Below, in pieces: positions 1 through 9,896 of a stretch of DNA of 64,000 nucleotides. A program made the translations under genes and the position numbers. Below the pieces are notes generated by a model. The model saw nothing but the letters and a program-made list of their open reading frames with translations. It did not search any database and was not told the origin of the DNA. Location: NCBI RefSeq assembly GCF_002994745.2, contig NC_037090.1, positions 22,952,001-23,016,000 of the forward strand, written 5' to 3'. This DNA is from Rosa chinensis (taxonomy: Eukaryota > Streptophyta > Magnoliopsida > Rosales > Rosaceae). The first letter of the stretch is position 1. Each line of letters starts with the position of its first letter.

Positions 1-309
1 TGGAGTTGACTATGGCAAGTTTTAAGCTTTGGAATGAGTTAGATAAGGTAATGAGTTTCTCCTCTGAACCGTTGATTTCCGATTCATTGTAATTTGATGG
101 TGTAGAGGTTTCTCACAAAGGAATGGCCTTCTCTTTTAGTGTTTCCCTCGGGTGCATTTGTCTGTTGTTGATGAAATGAAATCGTCCAGTAAAGGCATAT
201 GTTAATCGTGGAGAATGAGGTACTAGAGGTTTTTCTGGTTCATTTCTGCCATATGTGTTTAGCTGACTCATGTGCTGTCCTAATTGGTTCCAATCTTTGT
301 TCTTGTTAG

Positions 310-2760
310 GCTTGTCGCCATTTGTTTTCAGCTTTGAAAGTACTAGTAGCGAGAGGGAAGCTGCTAATAACCCTGGGGGATCAGTTGACTCCGCTGTAAG
401 TTAGATTCGATTTGGACCTGTACTTTATCTTATTTTGAAGTTCATGGACCTGTAGTTTGCTCTCTATAGCATTCTCTATTTCTTCGCAAATCTTTGTACT
501 CACGGGTACTCATATGTATGTGCAGAATTTGCTTGGCTTGTTTACTTTGATGATAACTCTTCCATCTGTATTTTGTTAAACATCTGTACTTTGTTAAGTA
601 GTTTGAAACTGTCTTTTTGAAAAGCCTTTTTGCTTATGGAATAATTCATATTCAGTTATGGTTGCAAATGTATACCACGTTTTCTCATTAGTGAGCATCT
701 GGCATTAGTATCAATGTAATCCAAAAAGTGATTCGGTTTAAAATTAATTTTTGGCATTAGATTAATCGGTTTGCTTAATTTTTTTTTCCTATCTGTTTTC
801 ATTGGGAGCTCTAATATCTTATAATTGATTCTGGTAGCTTACCTATTGCCATTCCACCTTCATTGAAGTGTCTCTTGCCAACTGCAGGGTTTCCAACGTT
901 TGATAGAAGACCTTGCTGATGCAACTGCTGAACCAAACTTCCAGGCCTCAGAAACAAAGGTTAGTTCAATTGCACTGGGCTTGATCTTTTAGTTAGGAGA
1001 GATAGCATAGGTATAGGGGAAGAGAAGAGAAGATAAGGGCAGGGAAATTTTGAAGTTACCTATCTCTTGTTTGGATTGTTAAATTGAAAGAGCAGGTATT
1101 TAATTGCAGACACTTTTGGAATAATAAACAGTCAAACACCGAGATATCAATATCTTGTTCTGTCCACATATTTCTATTTTGGAAGAAAATAAAAGTGGGC
1201 AAGAAGAGAAAATAAGGCTCTCACTTCTCTTTTCTCTATTTCTCCTTACATAGTAATCCAAACAAGACAATTTTAATATTTTCTCCTGTGTTCCATGTTT
1301 GTCAACCCAAGCTGCTGTTAGTTTCTATATGCTTTGTTTATCACAAACTATTTTGAAACTAAATTATTTGGAAACTAGTTTATGGATTGCCATGACATGA
1401 TTATTTTGGGTTGTACCGGCATTTTTGCATAAAGTTGCAAATGGATCTGCTCCCAATGATAGGATAATTGTAGAATATCGTTGTAGGTAGAAGTAGTAAT
1501 AGAAATGATCTACTTCTATTTTCCAAAAGTAGGATAATGTTGTAGGCAGAAATAAACCTTGTTGTAGCGAAACTAATTACAGTGATACAATTAAATGTAC
1601 TTTTACCAATAAATGAATCCTGTCTCTGCATTATGTTGTAGACAAAAATATCAGTCAATGATTTAATCAGGTTCAATTCATGCCAGCACTTTAAATGTAG
1701 TTATGGTCTGAACATTTCTTTCATAACTCTGATTTTTCTATATGTTATTGTCCTTTCAAAGGAGCATGTGCGACGGTTGAAGGTTTGTTAGGTTTATTCA
1801 CTGCAAAAGATTTCCATTCACTGTCTAAGAAAAGTTTCCTCATCCTTTTTGTCTTTCTTGACCTTGTTTCATTACAGTCCTTAGAGAATATGTTGCTGTT
1901 TCAATACCTAGTTAACTCTCTTGAAGTAGGTTTTCAACCTCGCAACTGTATCTATGCAGGTAAATTCATTTTAAATTTTATCTTTTAATTATGTCTAGAT
2001 TTGTTGAAGGGTTAAGTTGCTCATTATTGGATGCAGAAACTGCAAACTAGGTCCTTCTGAGAGAGTCTTTGCTCAACATGCATGCTTTTGGTATGTATTT
2101 CTCTCTTGACCCATGAATACCGATGAATAATGAAGAATCTGTATTCTATCATTGATACAGTAGTTGTTAATAGAATATTTATAACATGATGCTTACTCAA
2201 ACTTAAATTATCTTTTGAAGGTATCAAGAAAGATAAACTACAAAAACTTGATGAAGGATTGCTTGGCCATTATGTGTAAGCTGTATCAAACCAATGCTGG
2301 ATTCACTGATGATCTGATAAGTTCAGAGAAGTCTATGGCACAACCAGCTGAAAATTTTGATACCGCTGCTACAATTGCTTTTCTTGAGATAGGAAAGAAT
2401 ACCTGTATAGCCATGCAGAAGTTTCTGATAATGGTAAGCTCCTCAGCAATGTCTTGATGGATAGCTCATAGTTGTGAATCCGTTTCACTGTCCGCACTAA
2501 TTTGGGATGTTCAGATTATGGAGCTTGACTTGTCGAAGAAGACAGCAGAAATGCAAGGGTCTACTACAAGAGCAGATGGTGTCAGGTACTTGTTTCTTTT
2601 TCTTGATATAATGAATTTTTCTGTTGCATTTCTATGATTGTCATTCATTTGTTGAAAACCAATGCGCTATTGGGTTTGGTGCAGAACTCCTCTGCTGGAG
2701 ATAGTTCTGGACGAGCTAACTTACGATAAGGATATTCTTGACTCATTTCTTCAAGTTCAA
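310..2760 (+). pseudogene. MPS1: Gene fragment resembling MULTIPOLAR SPINDLE 1 (meiotic/spindle protein), 3'-truncated
   Basis: Spliced coding exons can be followed at about 310-395, 888-959, 1762-1782 (a 21-bp micro-exon, EHVRRLK), 1878-1925, 2221-2433, 2515-2585 and from 2685. Splice phases agree throughout; the 2585/2685 junction completes an Arg codon. The peptide reads through FQRLIEDLADATAEPNF, INYKNLMKDCLAIMCKLYQ and TPLLEIVLDELTYDKD. From memory of the family this resembles plant MPS1, a MEI4/PRD2-like protein needed for meiotic spindle organisation and recombination; that assignment is an inference. The frame runs into non-matching sequence after FLQV near 2755, and the expected C-terminal part is absent. 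The N-terminus lies left of the window. I read it as a truncated gene copy, though a living gene with distant 3' exons cannot be excluded. Confidence 0.45.
1060..1272. repeat. Possible MITE in an intron (inverted terminal sequence)
   Basis: The arms TCTTGTTTGGATT (about 1064-1078) and AATCCAAACAAGACA (1255-1269) are inverted copies around 180 bp of AT-rich sequence, inside the intron of the gene fragment. No clear target-site duplication was seen, so the superfamily is not assigned. Confidence 0.35.
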
Positions 2761-2926
2761 ATCTCTTTCCATTTTCCATTCATGGTTCGTTCTGTTTCTG
2801 TATTTGTATATAGTCTGAAGCATATGTTACAGTCAGTGTGTTTGACTACAAACGGAACATGTTTGATATCTCCCTTAAACTTTAATGGTGAGAATTACAG
2901 ATTTTATCACCTTAAATTTTGACTAT

Positions 2927-3070
2927 TTATGATAAGTTGGACACGATATCTCCGGTTCTGAGGGAGGTGGCGAGCTCGTCAGCGACAGTCAAACAAGAGG
3001 AGACCCGGCCGTTGAGAGTCAACCAGACCATCTCGGCCATCCAGAGAGTCATGTTCCATGGCATTGCCAT
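2927..3070 (-). CDS. Small ORF or gene-start fragment (47 aa) with a GA-repeat leader
   Basis: On the minus strand an ATG at 3070 directly follows an AG-rich tract (the CT repeat at 3071-3091 on the plus strand), a common layout for plant 5' leaders. The 47-residue product begins MAMPWNMTLWMAEMVW and includes SSCLTVADELATSLRTGD. It is richer in GC than its surroundings. It may be the first exon of a gene whose remainder was not copied here. I do not recognise the protein and assign no function. Its position directly after the broken MPS1-like exons fits a patchwork of captured fragments. Confidence 0.3.
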   Translation of the reverse strand: MAMPWNMTLWMAEMVWLTLNGRVSSCLTVADELATSLRTGDIVSNLS

Positions 3071-3229
3071 CTCTCTCTCTCTCTCTCTCTGCTCTTTGGT
3101 CTCGAGATTTCCTTTCCTCTCTAAAGTCCAATTTGCGTGAGTTCTTGTTGGGTTACGCATCCTAATTTATTGAATAGAAACAAATAAAATACCAACCAAG
3201 TTTGGATTTTTTTGGCTCTTGAAGCAAGG

Positions 3230-3304
3230 AAGCTCGTGGCCTAGTGGATAAGGTGTCTTGCTTCTAATCACGCGATTGTGGGTTCGAATCCCCTCCCGGC
3301 GTGC
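3230..3304 (+). pseudogene. tRNA-Arg(TCT)-like relic or SINE head
   Basis: Recognisable internal promoter boxes are present: box A-like TGGCCTAGTGG (about 3237-3247) and box B GGTTCGAATCC (3281-3291), with CTTCTAA as anticodon loop (anticodon TCT, Arg). Drawn as a cloverleaf, the acceptor stem does not pair and the anticodon stem has mismatches, so it should not yield a working tRNA. It is either a decayed tRNA gene or the 5' head of a tRNA-derived SINE. Confidence 0.5.
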
Positions 3305-3924
3305 TTTATTATTCCTGTTTGGTTTTTAATATCATGAGTCAGAAATTTGGATTTGCTTCAAGAAGCTTTCAACACCAATAAAATGGCCTAAATTAGCAAT
3401 TCTGGGAGATGCTGCCTTTCAGTCAACAATGGCTTCAGAATCTGCTTCCTCCTGTTACAATGCACCAGGTATGAGAAGTAGGAACTTGGTAAATCTAATT
3501 TCACAGAAATGTTGTTCCTAAATATACTCATAGCGATATTCTTTGTTGGCATTATTACAATTCGTGTGCATCTGATATAGTTCAAAGCAATCACTGCATT
3601 CATTCGGTTTGTTATATCAACTTAACCCATGAGCCTTCAATATTGAACTTTGGAATATTTCTCATTCGAGGATTATCAAAGGACAACTTAAGTGCAGAGC
3701 TAAATTGCACATTACATTGCCTTTTTACTTGAACTTATTAGCTGTGCAGCTGGTTTATTTTGCTAGACCTTAGTGCTCTGCCTTGTATTGGAATCTTGAC
3801 CAAACCTTCCCCAACAGTCTCTTGTTGCTGATATGCTGCCTTTCCTTAAAAATATATTGCGTATTGATAGATTTGTTAACTCAATTCTCTTATGAGTCGT
3901 GACATTTATTTATGTTGATTGCAG
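3305..3924. other. Gene-free stretch
   Basis: AT-rich sequence with no open frame of interest. The last bases are a splice acceptor (ttgattgcag) for the following kinase exon, so part of it is probably a captured intron. Confidence 0.4.
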
Positions 3925-4292
3925 AAACCAAGTACAGTAAGAAAGCAACTGAACAGATGGATGTGTACAGCTTTGGTGTGGTACTATTGGAGCTAGTGAG
4001 GGGTCGGCAAGCGGAGCAAGCATTACAATCTGAGTCTCTCGATATAGTGAAGTGGGTACGACGAAAGGTCAACATTACAAATGGAGCGGTCCAAGTTCTT
4101 CATCCCAAGATAACAAGTTCAGCCCAGCAAGAGATGCTAATAGCTCTAGAAATTACTCTGCATTGCACTTCTGTGATGCCGGAAAAGAGACCATCAATGT
4201 CTGAAGTTGTGAAATCACTTCAGTCCCTCGACTCGATGACTCACACTGCTGTTGTAGACTTTTCTGCCTTTGAGGAGCATTCGGTTGTCTGA
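3925..4292 (+). pseudogene. Last exon of an LRR receptor-like kinase (kinase C-lobe only)
   Basis: After an AG acceptor at 3923-3924 the frame encodes a kinase C-lobe. It starts at the subdomain IX region (YSKKATEQMDVYSFGVVLLE), continues through ESLDIVKWVRRK, and ends with the subdomain XI arginine motif (PEKRPSMSEVVKSLQSLDS) and a TGA stop. The wording resembles the clade of the probably inactive LRR receptor kinase At5g06940, recalled from memory. The LRR ectodomain, membrane segment and kinase N-lobe are missing, and the upstream DNA holds none of them. This is a 5'-truncated fragment, probably not translated. Confidence 0.7.
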
Positions 4293-4699
4293 GCAATGAG
4301 TTACAAGTAACTGGGATTTTATTTGCATTCCATATAAATTGAACTTCATTCTATGTAGCGACTCTTGATGAGTAAAAGAAGACGGTTGGGAATGGTTTTT
4401 TCGTCTGTTGTTTCAGAGAATCAAGAGATTTGGTTAACTACAATGTAATGCCATTATGTATTCAAGCTTTTTCACACGTATCTACTTGTTCTTAGTCCTT
4501 GTCTATTCTGTTCAGCCTTTGTGTAGATAGAAATTGGATCTGATCTCATGGAAGCTCATTTATATGCATTCAAGAGGTTTTACCCTTTTTCTTTTTCTCA
4601 ACAGAAGGTATATGGAATTTCCTGATAAGATCAACTAGTTGGGTGGATCCCAAAGGATTAAAGACCTTTCTTTCGAGAGGAAGAAAGATAACAAGTCTA

Positions 4700-5246
4700 T
4701 GCCAGATGGTAAGAATCACGAGTATTGACTGAAAGAGAGAACAAGTATCAAGGCAATGACCTTTCATTATTCCCATATTCTTCGGGAAGGAAATACGGTG
4801 GCTGATAGAATGACAAACATGGGCTTACTTTCTCCATCCTTGGTTTGGCATGTTTCTCCTCCGCCTAATATATCTTCTTATCTTCGTATGGATGATCTGG
4901 GATTCCCTTACCTTCGCCATGTTTAACTCTCTTTCTTGCATGCGTTGGTGTTGGGCTTGTTTTAACAGTTGGCAGTTGGGAAAATTTGAGGTTCTGCTTC
5001 AATTTTTTCACTTCCTTTTGTCTTTCTTTCTAGCTTTTGGGGTAAGGTTTATGTCCCCCCCCTTCATTAGGTTGTATTTTCTTTTTATGTTATTAATAAA
5101 ATAAAAATAGGGGGACGGGCGGTGGGTTCCCAGAGTGTGGCAAACCCCTCTCCTTCGGGATAGAGGGTGGGACTTGTTCCCTACATCGTTTGCCTCCGAG
5201 GAGCTAATATCGCCTAATCCCTTATTCAAAACTAAAAAAAAAAAAA
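4700..5246 (+). mobile_element. LINE (non-LTR retrotransposon) 3' end
   Basis: The segment 4745-4926 encodes the C-terminus of a plant L1-type RNase H region (LREGNTVADRMTNMGL, then a short tail ending LRHV). A non-coding 3' region follows and ends in an A tract at about 5233-5246. The orientation is plus. The element is strongly 5'-truncated and its left boundary is uncertain. No convincing target-site duplication was found. Confidence 0.65.
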
Positions 5247-5461
5247 ATGTTAAGAATCAAATGCAGTAGTATTCAAAAGAGAGGAGCACATATCCTGGGT
5301 TCGAAATTGAGTATTTGGCTCATACTGGCTTATAGGACCCAGCAAATTGTGTAACTTGATTTCATTCCACAATTCAACTCCTTTTATTAAATAACTGTAG
5401 AACTTGGTAATATGTACCGCAGATATATTACCAACGTCTACAGATTATTTAATGAACTGAG

Positions 5462-5683
5462 TGTTTTAGAGAAACAGAAATTGAGAGAAAATCGTTGTGT
5501 ATTCTCATTGATAATAGGGGCCTCTTTATATAGAGGATTACAATGCATAGAATCTGAATCATACAAGGAAAGGTAATCATACATTGAATAGGAATCTCTA
5601 TATTCTTCTAATTAAACCCTATTATCACTAGGTTAAGTAACCTAGAGTTTGGGCCAGACACATATTCTGGATTTACTTGAACA
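5462..5683 (-). mobile_element. Solo LTR of a Copia-type retrotransposon
   Basis: The 222-bp unit begins TGTTTTAGAG and ends ACTTGAACA, with the TG...CA ends of an LTR. It is flanked by a perfect 5-bp duplication CTGAG (5457-5461 and 5684-5688). A TATA box (tatataaagag) and AATGAGAATACAC read on the minus strand, so the LTR is minus-oriented. No internal coding part adjoins it, consistent with LTR-LTR recombination. Confidence 0.85.
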
Positions 5684-5688
5684 CTGAG

Positions 5689-6359
5689 TTTATTATATTG
5701 ATATTTCCAAAAATGCAGGGTTGACATCTTCTTATCGTTGTCCAGAAAGGAACTTCGCTACCATAGATAGCAGAATTTTGTAAGACTAACAGCTGACCCT
5801 CATAGTCTTTCATTTGACCCCCTACAGTTGAGGGGATAGAAAAAATAAGAGAAAGGAATAATTTCCACCTCTTTGTATTTGTTCTAAAGAAGATTGAAAA
5901 AGAACAGGTATGTTGCTGGTTAGCTAGCTAATGCATTTATATAATAACCTCGTTGTGTAGTTCACTCCTGAATCGCATGATCAACTTGTCTCTTCCAATT
6001 TTGGTGAGGCATGCCTTCGACGTGGAAGCTTTCCATCTCAACCAACTCAACTCATCTAAATCTGCTCTTCCATCTCAACCAACTCAACTCATCTAAATAT
6101 GCTGAGTGCTGACAGTGCTACCCATGCTGGCGATATTACCCCTATTTTTAATTATTTTACAACTCAGCAGCCATTCACTCTTTTGCCTCCCAGATTCTTC
6201 CTCCTTGGAGCGAAAGAGCGGCAGCCTCTGTTTTGTTCCGCTTCTTCTCATCCACCGACTACCACCGCTTCAGTTTGCCCTACATGCAGAGAAAGAAGAA
6301 GAGGGGAATTCACATCGAGAGAGAGAGTGATCAGATTCCCTGAAGAATAAATTTGATCC

Positions 6360-6363
<4 letters not shown>
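5689..6363. other. Gene-free stretch with a 37-bp duplication
   Basis: No recognisable coding. A 37-bp unit beginning TTCCATCTCAACC is present twice in tandem (6031-6067 and 6068-6104). The sequence at 6180-6360 is moderately GC-rich and pyrimidine-rich and may be an old 5' leader, but I cannot tie it to a gene. Confidence 0.4.

Positions 6364-6395
<32 letters not shown>
6364..6395. repeat. (GA)n microsatellite
   Basis: About 16 uninterrupted GA units. Confidence 0.95.
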
Positions 6396-6398
<3 letters not shown>

Positions 6399-6840
6399 AG
6401 GGAAGATATATCCGCTGGATACGACAATGTCAAGGTTGGTTTTTGATAGCTTAACTTTTCGGTTTGAGTCTTTCTATGTGTTGATTTCGAAATGACATTG
6501 TTTAAGCCGCTTCCTGTAATTGAAACAGGAGTCAGTCTTTGTGCCAAAAATAAAATCCCCCATATCAAGAGAAAGCTAGTTTTTTCCTTTTCTCCGAATA
6601 TTTGAATTTGAAACACAAAGAACACCAAATATAGACAGGGAGCAAGAGAGATAAGAGCCAACAATTCAAAGTTTCTTTAAACAAAATTAATAGTATAGTA
6701 AAGCTCTATTGCAGCAGTCAATGTTGGAGGGTCGGAGGGGGAAAGACAGAAACTGACATATTAGGCAACACCGCTTGCCCCATTTATACGAGGGTAACTT
6801 TTTATCTGACCACTCAAGAACATATCCAGAAAGAACTCAC

Positions 6841-6973
6841 CTGCTTTGGCCAGGAAGAAGATAAGGAGTTGTGCAGCTTCATGCGTTTGGTAGCTAAGCC
6901 CTTCAAACCCTCTTTCAACTTCACTTTGTGATGCTTCTTTTCTTCCAATGAACTCACTAGCTTGTCTAGAAAT
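6841..6973 (-). pseudogene. Orphan exon with good splice sites, unknown protein
   Basis: Minus strand: an acceptor (tttaattcag) at 6974-6975 precedes 133 bp of open frame, and a consensus donor GTGAGT follows at 6840-6835. The peptide includes ISRQASEFIGRKEASQ and EAAQLLIFFLAKA and looks helical and amphipathic. The downstream neighbour on the same strand is the PPR fragment. I do not recognise the family. No partner exons are evident, so it is probably another displaced gene piece. Confidence 0.35.
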
Positions 6974-7150
6974 CTGAATTAAAGTTGAAGTAAGTTCAAG
7001 TATTCCACTTCATGACAAGAAAAAAAATACAAAAATGAATAGTACTAATGCAAATCATTTAGTTCAAGGATAGAACTAAGTTTACTTAAATATACATGAG
7101 CACGCTATACAGCTTGAATAGACACAAATTTAACATAACCTATTCATTGA

Positions 7151-7277
7151 ACTGCAGTTCTATCAGGCCTGCACAGTCCTTTCACCAATCAAAGTCTATA
7201 AACAATACTCGGGGAGAAGCATAACCTCTTTATTCCTGAGCTCACAAATATATTCCAAAGCTTCTCTGATTTTGGCA
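7151..7277 (-). pseudogene. PPR protein fragment, distal part (split by a Copia insertion)
   Basis: Minus-strand reading from the insertion point gives KIREALEYICELRNKEVML and then, after a frame change, LVKGLCRPDRT, which is typical helix wording of a pentatricopeptide repeat protein. The frame then meets stops. It continues the fragment at 14255-14515 once the Copia element at 7278-14249 is removed. Internal stops and indels show it was already a pseudogene or decayed afterwards. PPR proteins normally bind organellar RNA, but this copy cannot make one. Confidence 0.65.
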
Positions 7278-7767
7278 TGTTAGAATCATTATGGACTTGT
7301 CACACATTAACATATAGTAAATTGATAATTAGCTTAATGTCAAAACTAGTTTAACATGGACATAAGCTATAAACCAATACTTGTAGCTTAATGAAAGGGT
7401 GTATCAATTCATTAAGGTTAGTGATCCAATTCTTAGTTTGCAAGAAAGACTATAATGAAATGTTACAGTAAGAATCTAACTAGGAGACCTAATCCGATAT
7501 GAACTGCTTTGATGGAAAGCTTCTTGAGGTTTAAGTCACCTATATAAATAGATGAACTTGGTCCCTGTTACCACCACGTTTTTACATTAGTTCTGTCCAT
7601 TGAGAAGCAAGGTTGGTAAGTAACAGAAGGCCATATTCAGTGATCGTGTTTGCAGCTGCAAAAGATGAAATCCATGCTGGTAATTGCTGAAGGTAAGCCT
7701 TGATCCTTGTATGAGTGTTGTAGAGTTTATGTGCATATGATTGTAAGCATGGTTGTATGGTTTTACA
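7278..7767 (+). repeat. Left (5') LTR of Copia element A
   Basis: 490 bp, TG...CA ends, direct copy of 13760-14249. Open frames on its minus strand are fortuitous and appear in both LTRs. Confidence 0.95.
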
Positions 7768-9045
7768 ATTGGTATCAGAGCATAGGCTCACAAATATGAT
7801 TTTAGTTTTGCTTGACATGAAAATCGTTTTAAGGTTTTATCAAAAAAATAATAATTCTTTTGCTTTACGGGTTAACAGGCTATCAGCCTGTTAACAGCTT
7901 TAGGCCTAGTCACAGCAAGTGGATGCTCCAGGCCCAAACTTGACCAAAACCTCAAGAACAGGTGACCGTTGTATCACAATGGTTAGTTTTGATCAAGAAC
8001 AAGGTTTAGGACTGGATGCGGAAACGCGCGAGATGTTTTCATCTCGAGAAGGGATTCAAAACCCTAATTGCTGTGAATCAAGAAGCCGATAGAGTTAGTT
8101 GCTGCATCTAAATATCAAATTCATGCTTCTGCTGAGATTTTTAGTAGAAAATTGGAGAAAAAGAAAAATCAGGTTTTTCTGTGAAATTGGTTTCGATTCA
8201 TAGCAGGATTATTAAGTTTTTTGATTGTGCTCAAGAACCCTAATTGTATTCCCGGCGTACGTTAGGCTAGAGTAGATAGTGACCGGTTGAAACTTACAAT
8301 TTCTTGATTGTTCTGTGGTTTTTTGGAATCGAAACAATTTGCCTGTGCTTCAATATGCATGATGAATTGATTGCTTATATGGTATTGGATCTGTGTTCTT
8401 GTGACAATGTATTAAGAATTAGAATCTCACAAAAGTTTTACACATTGTTGAAATTGATAGATGCAAGAGCTTATTTTCTTATAAAGATAATTTGATCCGG
8501 ATAGAATATAAAGTTAAAAGCTCATGAGTTTTGTGATTTTCTGTTGGCATTAGTGAACATGGTGCATAAAGCATCCTTCATTGATGTTGGCAGAAATCAT
8601 ACAATATAACAAAACTAAAATTGTGTCTTGTGTTTTAAAACTATGCTTTTGTTTATCTTCCAAAGAAGTGGTCAAGTGTAGTTCTAGAATGCAAGACAGC
8701 AATATGCATGCTTAATGGAAATATATTTGGATACTTAGAAATTTTTCTTCTGTCTAAAGATGTGGATAAATTTCTTTGGATGACTTATTTTTGTTAAACA
8801 TGGCATATTGATCAAGAACTCCAGAATATTATGCTTCTGCTCAAAAGTGATGCTTAATATTGTTTTATGTGTGGACTGACATGAATGCAAGTATGGATTG
8901 ATTAAGTTTTCTGTATGATTTTTGTTCTTGGACTGTTCTTGTTTTGGTTGCTTAAGTTCATAAAGACACAGAAAACTTAAAGTAATTTCTTTACAAATTG
9001 AGAACTCACTCGGGTTTTTTATTTTGCTCCTTAGGTAACTCCTAC
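7768..9045 (+). other. Untranslated leader of Copia element A
   Basis: Contains the primer binding site at 7770-7781 and then about 1.25 kb without a conserved coding frame before gag. Nothing else is recognisable in it. Confidence 0.6.
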
Positions 9046-9879
9046 ATGAATTTGAATAGTATCTTGATGCTAACTGGAACCAACTATAGAGCTTGGCTAG
9101 ACTCTATAGAAAACTATATGGGAATGCATGAGAATATAGACTATTGCTTTACTGAGGATAAGTCTGCAGAGTTGACTGATAAGAGCACCAAGAAAGAAAC
9201 TGATCTTCACAAGACGTGGCATAGATCCAATAGAATGGCTAAGAACCTCATCTGTACCTCTATGTCTAAGACTGTCAAGGGAAGCATAGAAGGGCCTGAG
9301 CTAGCATCATATTTTTTGGAACTTATAGCTGCTAAATTTAAAGAAAGTGAGAAAGCAGAAGCAGCTAGGCTAACTAAAGAATTTCATGATTTAAAGTACA
9401 CGAGTTCAGGGGGAGTTAGAGAGCATATCATGAAGATGATCAACATAAATAGCAGGCTCAAAGAGCTATTGATGGGGGTTAGGGACGAGCAGGTAGTGCA
9501 TTATGCACTGCATTCCGTGCCTAACAGTTTTAGCCACCTTAGAACCAGTTATAATACTCAAAAGGGAAACTGGACTCTAGATGAGCTAATATCCATTTGT
9601 GTGGATGAGGAAGACAGGATCAATAAAAAGAAAGAGCCTGCCACAACCATTAATCTCATTGAGAAGCCCAAGAAGAAAAATCCCCATAACAAGCTGAAGC
9701 TTACCAAAGCCATAACTAAGGGTTCAACAATTGCAGTGGCTAAAGAAAATAGGCCATTTAGGTTTGAGTGCTACTTTTGTAAAAAAGTAGGTCACATGAA
9801 AAAGGACTGCACTGGCTACAAGAATTGGTTAGCCAAAAAAGGTAAGATATTTTCTAATTTAGTAGAAAAAATCTTATAA
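9046..9879 (+). CDS. gag: Copia element A gag (nucleocapsid) polyprotein part
   Basis: An open frame of about 277 codons from ATG 9046 to a stop at 9877-9879. The N-terminal part reads LTGTNYRAWLDSIENYMG, the usual Copia gag start (UBN2-like domain). The middle contains LTKEFHDLKYTSSGGVREHI. Near the C-terminus is a CCHC zinc knuckle CYFCKKVGHMKKDC (9769-9810), which binds RNA. The stop between gag and protease breaks the single gag-pol frame that most Copia elements have, so pol could only be made by readthrough or frameshift. I start at this methionine because the family motif begins just after it. Confidence 0.8.
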   Translation: MNLNSILMLTGTNYRAWLDSIENYMGMHENIDYCFTEDKSAELTDKSTKKETDLHKTWHRSNRMAKNLICTSMSKTVKGSIEGPELASYFLELIAAKFKESEKAEAARLTKEFHDLKYTSSGGVREHIMKMININSRLKELLMGVRDEQVVHYALHSVPNSFSHLRTSYNTQKGNWTLDELISICVDEEDRINKKKEPATTINLIEKPKKKNPHNKLKLTKAITKGSTIAVAKENRPFRFECYFCKKVGHMKKDCTGYKNWLAKKGKIFSNLVEKIL

Positions 9880-9896
9880 ATATTGAACCACAGTCT

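Noticed and set aside
3230..3304. Functional tRNA-Arg gene
   Set aside because: Boxes A and B are present, but the acceptor and anticodon stems do not pair.
5104..5240. Structured RNA gene in the GC-rich segment before the A tract
   Set aside because: It is the 3' non-coding part of the LINE, directly following its RNase H coding end.
7582..7818. Minus-strand open frame, also present at 14022-14285
   Set aside because: It is the two LTR copies of Copia A read backwards.
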